From: Firmicutes bacterium CAG:194
Lineage (GTDB): Bacteria > Bacillota > Clostridia > Lachnospirales > Lachnospiraceae
DNA length: 50,705 bases
NCBI GenBank assembly: GCA_000432915.1
Contig: HF995209.1
Location: forward strand, 1-50,705
Reading direction: 5' to 3'
A model generated the notes under the pieces. It was not told the DNA's origin. It saw only the letters and a program-made list of their open reading frames with translations, and did no database searches. The position numbers were made by a program, and so were the translations under genes. Below, piece by piece: positions 32,961 through 42,058 of this stretch. The first letter of the stretch is position 1, and each line of letters starts with the position of its first letter.

Positions 32961-34418
32961 ATGCAGATGGTAGTGAAAAACGGAGGAACGTTTTCTCTGA
33001 ATGCAGGGGAAAGCGTTCTTTCTGTGCTGAAAAAGAGGAATCTTGCGATATTTTCCAATTGTGGCGGGCATGGAACCTGCGGAAAATGTGCGGTGCGCTT
33101 TTTGAAAGGAGCGCCGCTTCCGCTGCCGGCGGACCGGAAACGGTTTTCACCGTCGCAGCTCAGAGAAGGGTATAGGCTGGCATGTCTGGCAAAGCCTGCG
33201 CAGGATTGCATCGTGGAAATGGCATTTGAAAAGGAGAAGGAATTTATTCTGACTTCCTCAGCGCTTCCGTCGGATGCACTTTCTTCACAGATGAAGTCAC
33301 AGGTGCTTCTGCGGGAAGATCCGAAGCAGTATGGAGATACCTTCGTTATTGCAGATCTGGGAACTACGACGATCGTTCTGCAGCTTGTGGAGGCGGAAAG
33401 CGGGCGCGTGATCGATACGTATCGGGCACTGAATCCGCAGCGGCAATACGGAAGTGATGTGGTCAGCCGTATGGAACATGCACTTGCCGGAATGGATCAT
33501 CTGCTGGCTGACTGTGTCCATTATCTGCTGGAGGGCGCAGTGGAAAAGTGGCTGCAGGCAGGATTTTCTCCTTTGTTTGTAGTGCTTGCGGGAAATACAG
33601 TCATGGATCATCTGCTGCTGCATATGGATGTGAGCGGGCTTTCCCATGCACCGTTTACACCTGTGACGACCGAGCAGGTTGTCACAGACATTGCAATGCT
33701 GAAATGCTACGTGATGCCCGGTATTTCCGCGTTTGTCGGTGGGGATATCATGGCGGGCATGCTTTCCGTACGGGAGCAGATGCGGAAAGAGAAGGCAGAG
33801 AAAGCACTTTTGATCGATCTGGGAACAAACGGAGAGATGGCACTGATCGACAAGGATAGGACGGTATGTACGGCGACTGCTGCAGGTCCGGCTTTTGAGG
33901 GAGGCGCAAGTGCCAATGTACCGGGAACGGATATGATCGCACTGGTAGCGCGTATGTTATCCTGTGGTATTATTGATGAAACAGGGCTGATCTGCGAGGA
34001 ATACTTCCATAATGGGGTAACCGTGGATCATGTCTGCATCAGGCAGGAGGATATCCGGGGGCTGCAGATCGCCAAAGCTGCTGTTTATGCAGGTATTCAT
34101 GTACTGCTTGAAACAGCGGGCTGCAGAATAGAGGAGCTTGAGCGGGTTTATCTCGCAGGCGGTTTTGGATATCTGCTGGACGGAGAAAGTGCGATCCGGA
34201 TCGGACTATTGCCTGTACAGCTGCGCGGAAAGATCACGGCGGTCGGCAATACAGCGCTTTCCGGTGCTTATGAGTATGGCAGGCTGCTTATGAACGGACG
34301 TGCAGAGCAGGAAACGGCCATGATCAAGAAGCAGACAGAAAGTATCAACCTGGCGGAGCAGGATGCTTTCCAGACATGCTATCTGCAGGCAATGTCATTG
34401 ACGGAAATGGCAGAATAA
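32961..34418 (+). CDS. RACo-like protein: 2Fe-2S ferredoxin fused to an ASKHA-type ATPase (DUF4445)
   Basis: This 485-residue protein has an N-terminal plant-type ferredoxin domain (about 1-80), with cluster ligands in NCGGHGTCGKC and a later Cys in RLACLAKP, then a long ATPase part with IADLGTTTIVLQL, LLIDLGTNGEMALI and YLAGGFGYLLDGE, the phosphate-binding loops of DUF4445. Characterised relatives (RACo, RamA) use ATP to reactivate corrinoid proteins by reducing Co(II). No corrinoid protein or methyltransferase gene is nearby, so its partner is unknown. The start at 32961 has GGAGAG 6 bases upstream and places the ferredoxin strand at the N-terminus; an ATG at 32946 would add 5 residues. Confidence 0.85.
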   Translation: MQMVVKNGGTFSLNAGESVLSVLKKRNLAIFSNCGGHGTCGKCAVRFLKGAPLPLPADRKRFSPSQLREGYRLACLAKPAQDCIVEMAFEKEKEFILTSSALPSDALSSQMKSQVLLREDPKQYGDTFVIADLGTTTIVLQLVEAESGRVIDTYRALNPQRQYGSDVVSRMEHALAGMDHLLADCVHYLLEGAVEKWLQAGFSPLFVVLAGNTVMDHLLLHMDVSGLSHAPFTPVTTEQVVTDIAMLKCYVMPGISAFVGGDIMAGMLSVREQMRKEKAEKALLIDLGTNGEMALIDKDRTVCTATAAGPAFEGGASANVPGTDMIALVARMLSCGIIDETGLICEEYFHNGVTVDHVCIRQEDIRGLQIAKAAVYAGIHVLLETAGCRIEELERVYLAGGFGYLLDGESAIRIGLLPVQLRGKITAVGNTALSGAYEYGRLLMNGRAEQETAMIKKQTESINLAEQDAFQTCYLQAMSLTEMAE

Positions 34419-34445
34419 AGAGAAATACAGAGTTGGAGAAAGGTT

Positions 34446-36284
34446 ATGTTATTTCAGGATTTTTACAAAGGAAGAGCATTTGATGCATATACATATTTTG
34501 GTGCACATATAGAGGGAACAGGTGTCTGGTTCCGTGTTTATGCACCGGCGGCAAAAGCTGTTTATGTGATCGGCGATTTTTCAGGCTGGAATAGGATCCG
34601 GATGGATCACGGCTACGACGGTGGCGTTTTTACCGCATATGTAGAGGGTGCAAAAGCAGGACAAATGTATAAATATCTGGTGGAAGAACAAAGTGGAGCG
34701 GTACGCGAACATTGTGATCCATACGGCTTTGCAATGGAAAAACGCCCGGCATTTGCATCGATCATTACTGATCTGTACAAGTACCGGTTTGCAGATGAGG
34801 AATGGATGGCAAAACGGGACAAATGCTATGACAAACCAATGAATATATATGAACTGCATCTGGCATCCTGGAAAAACAAAAAAGCAGTCAGGGAACGCAA
34901 AGAGGGAGAAGAAATGTACTTCCCGACGTACGAGGAAATTGCAGGTGAGCTGATCCCATATCTGAAAGAAAACCATTTTAATTATATCGAAATGTTACCG
35001 CTTGCAGAGCATCCGGCAGATTGCTCCTGGGGCTATCAGGATACCGGATTTTATGCGCCGACGGCAAGATATGGTGCTCCGGACGGGCTGAAAAAGCTGG
35101 TTGACAGCTGCCATAAAAATGACATAGGCGTCATACTTGATTTTGTGCCAATTCATTTTGCAATGGATGATTATGGGCTGAGACGTTTTGACGGAACGGC
35201 ACTTTATGAATATGATAACAAGGATGTCGGTGAAAGCGAGTGGGGGACATGCAACTTTAATCATTCCCGCGGAGAGGTTGCAAGCTTTTTACAGTCCAAT
35301 GCCAATTACTGGCTGCAGGAGTTTCATTTTGACGGAATCCGCATGGATGCGATCAGCCGCGCCATTTACTGGATGGGAGACCCGAAGAGAGGGATAAACG
35401 ACAGAAGTGTCGCATTTATAAAAGAGATGAATGCGGGGCTTCACAGCTTAAACCCGACTGCAATTTTAGTGGCGGAGGATTCAACCAATTTCCTGAAGGT
35501 AACAGCACCTGTGGAATATGACGGACTGGGCTTTGATTATAAGTGGGATATGGGATTTATGAATGATACACTGGATTATTTCCGCCTGGAGCCGGTATAC
35601 AGACCGGCAAATTATGATAAGCTTGCTTTCTCCATGCAGTATTTTTACAATGAATTGTATCTGCTTGCTTTTTCACATGATGAAGTTGTCCATGGAAAAG
35701 CAACGATCGTCCAGAAAATGTGGGGCGATTATGAGCAGAAATTCCCGCAGGCAAGAGCCTTATATGCCTATTTTTATACCCATCCGGGCAAGAAACTGAA
35801 TTTTATGGGCAATGAGATCGGCCAGCTTCGGGAATGGGATGAAAACCGGCAGCAGGACTGGGATATGCTCGGATATCCGATGCACGACAGCTTTTATCAC
35901 TATTACAGAGAACTTAGCAGGATTTATACCACCTGTCCTGCTTTATATAACGGAGAATACAATCCGAACTGTTTCCGCTGGTTACAGGTGCATGCAGCAC
36001 AGTTTTCCACCTATGTATATGAAAGACGCGCCGAGGGGCAGTCGGTGATTGTCATGTTAAACTTCTCGGATCAGTACTGGAGCAGTTTTTCTTTTGGATA
36101 TGACAGGAATGTCACACTGAAAGAACTGATCAACAGTGACTGGGAAGAGTACAGTGGAAAAACAAAACATTCAGATATGAAGGTGCTTGTGCAGGAGCAG
36201 GTGTATGATGGAATGCCATATCGCATCAGCACAGATATCGCACCGTTTTCTGCCAGAATATTTTTGGTGAAAAAGGGCTTGTAA
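34446..36284 (+). CDS. glgB: 1,4-alpha-glucan branching enzyme
   Basis: This 612-residue GH13 enzyme makes alpha-1,6 branches in glycogen. The N-terminal CBM48-like domain contains WFRVYAPAAKAVYVIGDFSGWN. The barrel contains YELHLASW, YIEMLPLAEHPADCSWGYQ, the nucleophile Asp301 in FDGIRMDAIS, the acid/base Glu344 in LVAEDST, and LLAFSHDEVVHGKATI. GNEIGQLREWDE and QQDWDML are branching-enzyme hallmarks. The ATG follows AGAAAGG. It lies 27 bases after the RACo-like gene, and phosphorylase GlgP is encoded at 3121. Confidence 0.96.
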   Translation: MLFQDFYKGRAFDAYTYFGAHIEGTGVWFRVYAPAAKAVYVIGDFSGWNRIRMDHGYDGGVFTAYVEGAKAGQMYKYLVEEQSGAVREHCDPYGFAMEKRPAFASIITDLYKYRFADEEWMAKRDKCYDKPMNIYELHLASWKNKKAVRERKEGEEMYFPTYEEIAGELIPYLKENHFNYIEMLPLAEHPADCSWGYQDTGFYAPTARYGAPDGLKKLVDSCHKNDIGVILDFVPIHFAMDDYGLRRFDGTALYEYDNKDVGESEWGTCNFNHSRGEVASFLQSNANYWLQEFHFDGIRMDAISRAIYWMGDPKRGINDRSVAFIKEMNAGLHSLNPTAILVAEDSTNFLKVTAPVEYDGLGFDYKWDMGFMNDTLDYFRLEPVYRPANYDKLAFSMQYFYNELYLLAFSHDEVVHGKATIVQKMWGDYEQKFPQARALYAYFYTHPGKKLNFMGNEIGQLREWDENRQQDWDMLGYPMHDSFYHYYRELSRIYTTCPALYNGEYNPNCFRWLQVHAAQFSTYVYERRAEGQSVIVMLNFSDQYWSSFSFGYDRNVTLKELINSDWEEYSGKTKHSDMKVLVQEQVYDGMPYRISTDIAPFSARIFLVKKGL

Positions 36285-36332
36285 TTTTCGAACACATGTT
36301 TATAATAAGAATATAACTCGAACAAATGTTCT
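36279..36332 (+). promoter_or_regulatory. Promoter with two LexA/DinR-type SOS boxes
   Basis: TTGTAA (36279-36284) and a perfect TATAAT (36301-36306) are 16 bases apart. CGAACACATGTTTA (36289-36302) fills the spacer and touches the -10. CGAACAAATGTTCT (36319-36332) follows 30 bases downstream, about three helical turns. Both fit the Gram-positive SOS consensus CGAACnnnnGTTCG closely, with deviations only in the last bases. Binding of LexA to either would block RNA polymerase. Confidence 0.85.
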
Positions 36333-36355
36333 TTATATAAACAGGTGGGAAGATT

Positions 36356-37765
36356 ATGATCGTTTTGGAAGATTTGGAAATTGAAAAGAAGCTGGAGATC
36401 TTATCCGATGCGGCGAAATATGATGTGGCTTGTACTTCAAGCGGCGTAGAGCGTAAAGGCAGTCAGGAAGGCATGGGAAATGCGACGCATTGTGGCATCT
36501 GTCACAGCTTTGCGGCTGATGGCAGGTGTATTTCTCTATTGAAGGTTCTGATGACCAATGAATGCATCTATGACTGCAAATATTGCATCAACCGCCGCTC
36601 TAATGATACAGTCCGTACATCGTTTACGCCGCAGGAGCTTTGCGGGCTGACGATCCAGTTTTATCGGCGCAACTATATCGAGGGGCTCTTTTTGAGCTCG
36701 GGGATCAGGCGTTCGCCGGATGAAACGATGGAGCAGATCTACCGGGTTCTTTTTTTGTTGCGCAGGCAGTACCATTTCAACGGCTATATTCATGTGAAGG
36801 GCATTCCGGGCGCATCTGCAGAGCTTGTGCAGGCAGTCGGGTATCTGGCAGACCGCATGAGCCTGAATCTCGAGCTGCCGACCGCACAGGGGCTGCAAAA
36901 GCTGGCACCGGGCAAGACACGGGAAAAGATCCTGACACCGATGCGTCAGATACAGAATGGTATCAGGGAGCAGAAGCTGCTGTTGACGGATGGCGGCCGG
37001 ATAGCAAAAAAGCCGGACAATGGCAGCAGTCTGTATCTGCCAGGGGATGGGCAGATATTGCGTGAAAAGAGCAGCTACGGTGTCAGCACAAGCAGTGGAA
37101 AGCAGGAGCGTTTTGTGCCGGCGGGACAGAGTACGCAGATGATCGTTGGTGCAACGCAGGAGAATGATTACCAGATTTTGACGATCGCGGAGTCTTTATA
37201 TCGGAAGTTTGAACTGAAGCGTGTCTTTTACTCTGCTTATGTGGCATTGAATGAAGATAAAGATCTGCCGCAGGTAGGCACAAAGCCTCCTTTGCTCCGT
37301 GAGCACCGTCTGTATCAGGCGGATTTTTTACTGCGCTTTTACGGGTTTGCGGCAAAGGAGCTCTTGTCAGAGGAAAAGCCGAATTTTAATGTGTATCTGG
37401 ATCCGAAGTGTGACTGGGCGATCCGGCATCTGGAATATTTTCCTGTTGAGATCAACCGTGCAGGTTATGAAATGCTGCTCCGCGTTCCGGGGATCGGGGT
37501 GAAATCAGCGCAGCGGATCATGCGGGCGCGCAGATCGGCAAAACTGGATTTTGACCAGTTGAAACGGATCGGTGTGGTACTCAAGCGGGCACATTATTTT
37601 ATTACCTGCAACGGGAAAATGCTCTATCATACAAAGATTGAGGAAGATTATATTACCAGAAGGATCTTGGAGCTCGATCATGCCAAAAACTGGCAGATGG
37701 ACTATCAGATGACTTATCGGCAGCTTTCTCTTTTCGATGACCGGAAGGAGGGGGTGACGGGATGA
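36356..37765 (+). CDS. Putative DNA modification/repair radical SAM protein (TIGR03916 type)
   Basis: This 469-residue protein has the radical SAM cluster motif CIYDCKYC (Cys70, Cys74, Cys77; CX3CX2C), preceded by additional cysteines (HCGICHSF and GRC). A helix-hairpin-helix DNA-binding motif, LLRVPGIGVKSAQRIMRAR, lies at about residues 372-392. This pairing of radical SAM chemistry with HhH, always next to a DUF4130 protein, defines a family annotated as putative DNA repair. The reaction is not established. The ATG follows AGGTGGGA. It overlaps the next gene by 4 bases (ATGA) and lies behind two SOS boxes, which supports a DNA-damage role. Confidence 0.9.
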   Translation: MIVLEDLEIEKKLEILSDAAKYDVACTSSGVERKGSQEGMGNATHCGICHSFAADGRCISLLKVLMTNECIYDCKYCINRRSNDTVRTSFTPQELCGLTIQFYRRNYIEGLFLSSGIRRSPDETMEQIYRVLFLLRRQYHFNGYIHVKGIPGASAELVQAVGYLADRMSLNLELPTAQGLQKLAPGKTREKILTPMRQIQNGIREQKLLLTDGGRIAKKPDNGSSLYLPGDGQILREKSSYGVSTSSGKQERFVPAGQSTQMIVGATQENDYQILTIAESLYRKFELKRVFYSAYVALNEDKDLPQVGTKPPLLREHRLYQADFLLRFYGFAAKELLSEEKPNFNVYLDPKCDWAIRHLEYFPVEINRAGYEMLLRVPGIGVKSAQRIMRARRSAKLDFDQLKRIGVVLKRAHYFITCNGKMLYHTKIEEDYITRRILELDHAKNWQMDYQMTYRQLSLFDDRKEGVTG

Positions 37766-38646
37766 TCACTTATCTTTGTGAGGATACGCCGGAAGGCATT
37801 TTTACGGCGGTCTATGATGCATGGGCGGCAAAGATCCCGGATGACAGGCTTCATCTGATGACGGAGCAGGAAATGAATTTCAGTCTGTTTACGGAATACC
37901 GGCAGGTGGAGACGGATCAGGAAAAAGCAGTCAAGGTGGCACGTTCCATCCGGCAGAAGATCGCAAATGAGGCATATATACAGGTGTATTATGCATCCTT
38001 GTCAAACGAAGAAGACAAGGTGGATGCAATCTACCATTTTTTAAAACAGGGATTCCGGTATGGAGCGCGCGTTCTGGATATGCATGGTCTTGTGCAGGTA
38101 TGCAGAGTATATGAGCTGTATCGGTCGGTAAGCAATGAAAATCAGAAATACAGAGGCTTTGTAAGGTTTGCGGAGATTGGCAGGCAGGGGCGTAAGATAC
38201 TGCTTGCCAGGATCCGCCCGAAGAATCAGCTTCTGCCGCTTTTGGGACAACATTTCGCAGACCGGTTTGGGCAGGAAAATTTTGCGATCATAGATGATGA
38301 AAGGGCAATGGGATATTTTCATGGAGAGACGGCCTTTCTCTCCAAGGTGGATATGGCGCAGATAGACAGACTGTGGCAGGGGCAGCGTGATACGTCGTAT
38401 GAGGAACTGTTTCAGACGTTCTTTCGCAGCATTGCCATCAAGGAGCGGGAAAACTATGTCTGCCAGAGGACGATGTGCCCAATCCGCTACAGGGATTATA
38501 TGGTGGAGTTTTCCGGGGGAAAGGCAGATGAGGAAACACAGATGGCTGGCGGCAGGTTACAGATTGTGGAAAACAGAACAGAATCAATGGGGACAGGCAC
38601 AAAACAGATGGGGAGTCATAAGATACAGAGAGAACACAAAGCATAG
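37762..38646 (+). CDS. DUF4130 (TIGR03915) putative DNA repair protein
   Basis: This 294-residue protein begins TYLCEDTPEGIFTAVYDAW and contains YHFLKQGFRYGARVLDMHG, the FVRFAEIG strand, LPLLGQHFADRF and AIIDDERAMGYFHG, which together match DUF4130. The domain has a fold related to uracil-DNA glycosylase-like proteins in some annotations, but its activity is unproven. It ends with MCPIRYRDYMVEF, after which about 45 poorly conserved polar residues follow. The ATGA overlap with the radical SAM gene implies translational coupling. Confidence 0.9.
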   Translation: MITYLCEDTPEGIFTAVYDAWAAKIPDDRLHLMTEQEMNFSLFTEYRQVETDQEKAVKVARSIRQKIANEAYIQVYYASLSNEEDKVDAIYHFLKQGFRYGARVLDMHGLVQVCRVYELYRSVSNENQKYRGFVRFAEIGRQGRKILLARIRPKNQLLPLLGQHFADRFGQENFAIIDDERAMGYFHGETAFLSKVDMAQIDRLWQGQRDTSYEELFQTFFRSIAIKERENYVCQRTMCPIRYRDYMVEFSGGKADEETQMAGGRLQIVENRTESMGTGTKQMGSHKIQREHKA

Positions 38647-38657
38647 AGAAGCCTGCT

Positions 38658-39338
38658 ATGGGAAAAAACACAAAATGGAAAAATTATTTCTGGGCAGGTA
38701 CTCTGGCAGCAGCATTACTTGTCTGTCGGCTCGCACTCTGGCGTCTGCCCGAAAGAACTGTCGCATGGGCAGAAGATACGGTGCCAAAGCGCGTGGCACT
38801 TACTTTTGACGACGGTCCTTATCCGAATCTGACGAGACAGCTTTTGGACGGACTGCGGGAACGCGGCGTAAAAGCCAGTTTTTTTGTGGTGGGTGAAAAT
38901 GCAAAGGCTTATCCGGATGTGATCGAAATGATGTATGAGGACGGACATCTGATCGGGAATCATACCTATCACCATGTACAACTGACTGAGGTCGGAGAAG
39001 AGAAGTTTAAAGAAGAGATCCGTATGACAAATGCGGTGCTTTCTGAGATCACCGGAGAGACACCGGCCTTTATCAGACCGCCGTACGGGAGCTGGAATAA
39101 AAAGTACGAGGAAGAATTAAATCTTTTTCCTGTTTTGTGGACGGTGGATCCGCTTGACTGGTGCTGTAACAGCAGTCAATGTGTTTATCAAAGAGTAGTG
39201 ACGACTGTGAAGGAAAATGATATTATATTATTGCATGACTGCTATGAGACATCTGTGACTGCTGCACTTTCAATCGTAGACAGCCTGCAGGCACAGGGCT
39301 ATGAATTTGTCACAGTAGACGAACTGCTGCTGGAGTAG
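38658..39338 (+). CDS. Polysaccharide deacetylase (CE4/NodB domain)
   Basis: This 226-residue protein has an N-terminal transmembrane or signal segment (about 10-28) and a NodB domain: motif 1 LTFDDGPYP (general base Asp and metal Asp), motif 2 HLIGNHTYHH (two metal His), motif 3 RPPYGSWN, motif 4 TVDPLDWCC and motif 5 IILLHDC. All five motifs are present, so deacetylation of N-acetyl sugars, probably peptidoglycan, is likely. In spore formers such genes can act in cortex or cell-wall maturation. It lies 11 bases after the DUF4130 gene, with a weak ribosome site. Confidence 0.92.
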   Translation: MGKNTKWKNYFWAGTLAAALLVCRLALWRLPERTVAWAEDTVPKRVALTFDDGPYPNLTRQLLDGLRERGVKASFFVVGENAKAYPDVIEMMYEDGHLIGNHTYHHVQLTEVGEEKFKEEIRMTNAVLSEITGETPAFIRPPYGSWNKKYEEELNLFPVLWTVDPLDWCCNSSQCVYQRVVTTVKENDIILLHDCYETSVTAALSIVDSLQAQGYEFVTVDELLLE

Positions 39339-39432
39339 TGCCGTGAAAATAAATATCATAGCAGGTCATATGATCATTGCACGGAATACGAGCCGGAGTA
39401 TCAGAGCAGGCAAAACAGAAAGAAGGCATAAA

Positions 39433-40755
39433 ATGGATTTGTTTGAATATATGAGACAGAACACAATGGAAAAGGAGTCACCGCTGGCAGCGCGTATGCG
39501 ACCGACGACATTGTCGGAAATTGTGGGACAGCGTCATATCTTGGGAGAAGACAAGCTGTTATATCGTGCGATCAAGGCGGACAAGCTCAGTTCCCTGATC
39601 TTTTACGGACCGCCGGGAACAGGTAAGACAACGATTGCCAAAGTGATCGCCAATACGACAAGTGCGGACTTTACACAGATCAACGCAACTGTGGCAGGCA
39701 AAAAGGATATGGAGGATGTTGTTGCAAAGGCGAAGGATACAATGGGGATGTATCAGAAAAAGACGATCCTTTTTATTGATGAGATCCACCGTTTTAACAA
39801 AGGACAGCAGGATTATCTACTTCCGTTTGTGGAGGACGGAACGATCATTCTGATCGGTGCGACAACGGAAAATCCATATTTTGAGGTAAATGGAGCTTTG
39901 CTGTCGCGTTCTATCATTTTTGAACTGAAGCCGTTGGAGCAGGAGGATATCAAGGATCTGATCATGCGGGCACTTACAGATGAAAAAAAGGGGCTTGGCA
40001 GCTATGGGGCGGAGATGGATGCGGACGCACTGGAATTTTTGGCGGATATGGCAGGCGGTGATGCAAGACATGCACTGAATGCGATCGAGATCGGTGTTCT
40101 GACGACGCAGCGCAGCGAGGACGGAAAGATCCATATTACATTGCCGGTTGCTTCCGAATGTATCCAGAAGCGTGTTGTGAAATATGACAAGACAGGAGAT
40201 AATCATTACGATACGATATCTGCGTTTATCAAGAGTATGCGCGGTTCAGATCCGGATGCAGCAGTTTATTATCTGGCAAAGATGCTGTATGCGGGAGAAA
40301 GCGTTACGTTTATAGCGCGCCGTATGATGATTTGTGCGGCGGAAGATGTGGGAATGGCGGATCCGAATGCCATTCAGGTTGCAACCAGTGCAGCACTTGC
40401 GGTAGAACGTGTCGGTATGCCTGAAGCGCAGATCATCTTATCGGAAGCAGTGATCTATATTGCGACCGCACCAAAGAGCAACAGTGCCAACAATGCAATT
40501 GCTGCAGCTATGGATTGTGTCAGAAAGACCGGAAATCTGAAAGTGCCGACGCATCTGCAGGATTCCCATTATAAGGGAGCTGCAAAGCTGGGACATGGGC
40601 TGGGTTATCAGTATGCACATGATTTTGATAAGCATTATGTACAGCAGCAATATCTGCCGGATGAACTGACAGATTCTGTTTTTTATGAACCGTCAACAAT
40701 GGGCTATGAAAGTAAAGTACAGGAGCATATGAAATGGTTAAAAGAAGAAAAGTAG
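39433..40755 (+). CDS. rarA: Replication-associated recombination protein A (MgsA/RarA)
   Basis: This 440-residue AAA+ ATPase acts at stalled replication forks. It begins with LAARMRPTTLSEIVGQRHILG and has Walker A GPPGTGKT at residue 59, Walker B TILFIDEIHRFNKGQQD and sensor GATTENPYFEVNGALLSR. The C-terminal tetramerisation part contains NHYDTISAFIKSMRGSDPDAA and LQDSHYKGA. The start at 39433 follows AAAGAAGG; an in-frame ATG at 39343 would add 30 unconserved residues. It is 94 bases after the deacetylase on the same strand, with only a weak internal promoter candidate, so it may share the SOS-controlled transcript. Confidence 0.95.
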   Translation: MDLFEYMRQNTMEKESPLAARMRPTTLSEIVGQRHILGEDKLLYRAIKADKLSSLIFYGPPGTGKTTIAKVIANTTSADFTQINATVAGKKDMEDVVAKAKDTMGMYQKKTILFIDEIHRFNKGQQDYLLPFVEDGTIILIGATTENPYFEVNGALLSRSIIFELKPLEQEDIKDLIMRALTDEKKGLGSYGAEMDADALEFLADMAGGDARHALNAIEIGVLTTQRSEDGKIHITLPVASECIQKRVVKYDKTGDNHYDTISAFIKSMRGSDPDAAVYYLAKMLYAGESVTFIARRMMICAAEDVGMADPNAIQVATSAALAVERVGMPEAQIILSEAVIYIATAPKSNSANNAIAAAMDCVRKTGNLKVPTHLQDSHYKGAAKLGHGLGYQYAHDFDKHYVQQQYLPDELTDSVFYEPSTMGYESKVQEHMKWLKEEK

Positions 40756-42050
40756 ACCGGCGGATGGTCGTTATTTCGCTGGATGCAGTCGGAGCGAGAG
40801 ATCTTGCTTATTTAAAAACATTACCGAATTTTCAGAAGCTGCGTGCACAGAGCGGGTATTGTGACCATGTGGAAAGTGTCTATCCATCCATTACGTATCC
40901 GGCGCATACGTCGATCGTGACAGGGAAAAAACCGCTGCATCATGGTGTTGTCAACAATCTGCAGCTGCAGCCCGGCAGAAAGAGCCCGGACTGGATGTGG
41001 CAGAAGCATTTTATCCATGGGAAGACTTTATATGAAGCTGCGGCAGAAAAAGGATACGTCACAGCATCTATCCTATGGCCGGTGACAGGGAAAAGCGGGA
41101 TCCGGTATTGCGTACCGGAAATATTTGCCAATCACTGGTGGCAGAGCCAGGTCATGGTATCGGCAACAAATGGACCGGTGCTGTATCAGATCGAGCTGCT
41201 AAAGAAGTTCGGACATCTGATGGATGGTATCAAACAGCCACAGCTTGATAACTTTGTTTATGCAGCAGCAGATTATACGATCCGCAAATATGATCCGCAA
41301 CTGTTTCTGATCCATCTGACGGATGTAGATACCAACAGACATTTGTACGGACTGGATGCACCACAGATCAAGGAAGCATTGGATCGTCACGATGAAAGAC
41401 TGGGTGGCATTTGCCGGGCACTTGCTGAAACAGGAGACATGGAGAAAACGACAATCGTTGTGCTCGGAGATCATTGCCAGATGGATACCCATACAGTATT
41501 ATATCCGAATTATTATCTGAAAAAAGCGGGGCTGATCCGGGCGACAGCAGACGGAAAGATCAAAGACTATGATTTTATCGCGCAGCACTGTGACGGCAGT
41601 TGTTATATTTATGCCGGAAAGAAACTGAAAAAACAAATGACAATCATGTCGGCAGAGGAAAAGGAAGCAGTGATGAAGCATCTGAGAAGCTGCCTGCAGA
41701 AAATACCGCATCTGCATGAGATATTTTCCAGAAAGCATGCAGCTGCTCTGGGGGCGGACGGTGACTGCATCTGTATGTTAGAAGCAGAGCCGGGATATTA
41801 CTTCCAGAATGGCATGGAAAAACCACAGGAAGACGTCGGTCAGATGCAGGGGGAACGAATGCTGGCAACCCATGGGTATCTGCCGGCATTACCGGAATAT
41901 GAAACCTTCTTTATGATGAGCGGATATGGTGTCAGTCAGGGAGAAATTCCTAAAATGTATTTATGGGATGAAGGACCGACACTTGCGTCAGTTCTTGGTG
42001 TAGACCTGCCTGATACGGATGGCAAAATAATAGAGCAGCTTTTAAAATAG
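40734..42050 (+). CDS. Alkaline phosphatase superfamily protein (nucleotide pyrophosphatase/phosphodiesterase-like)
   Basis: This 438-residue protein has the type I phosphodiesterase fold: MVVISLDAVGARDL with the first metal Asp, SVYPSITYPAHTSIVTGKKP with the Thr/Ser nucleophile, HLTDVDTNRHLYG and VVLGDHCQMDT with the remaining metal ligands, and MLATHGYLP near the end. No signal peptide is seen, unlike many secreted NPP enzymes, so it likely acts in the cytoplasm. The substrate is unknown. It starts inside rarA (AGGAG site at 40721) and overlaps the convergent DUF4364 gene by 9 bases. Confidence 0.88.
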   Translation: MVKRRKVDRRMVVISLDAVGARDLAYLKTLPNFQKLRAQSGYCDHVESVYPSITYPAHTSIVTGKKPLHHGVVNNLQLQPGRKSPDWMWQKHFIHGKTLYEAAAEKGYVTASILWPVTGKSGIRYCVPEIFANHWWQSQVMVSATNGPVLYQIELLKKFGHLMDGIKQPQLDNFVYAAADYTIRKYDPQLFLIHLTDVDTNRHLYGLDAPQIKEALDRHDERLGGICRALAETGDMEKTTIVVLGDHCQMDTHTVLYPNYYLKKAGLIRATADGKIKDYDFIAQHCDGSCYIYAGKKLKKQMTIMSAEEKEAVMKHLRSCLQKIPHLHEIFSRKHAAALGADGDCICMLEAEPGYYFQNGMEKPQEDVGQMQGERMLATHGYLPALPEYETFFMMSGYGVSQGEIPKMYLWDEGPTLASVLGVDLPDTDGKIIEQLLK

Positions 42051-42058
42051 CTGCTCTA
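42031..42058. terminator. Hairpin in the overlap of two convergent genes
   Basis: TAGAGCAGC (42031-42039) pairs perfectly with GCTGCTCTA (42050-42058), extended into the AT loop. On the minus strand it is followed by TTATTTT, so it can end the DUF4364 transcript; on the plus strand no T run follows. The stem also encodes the last residues of both proteins. Confidence 0.65.
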
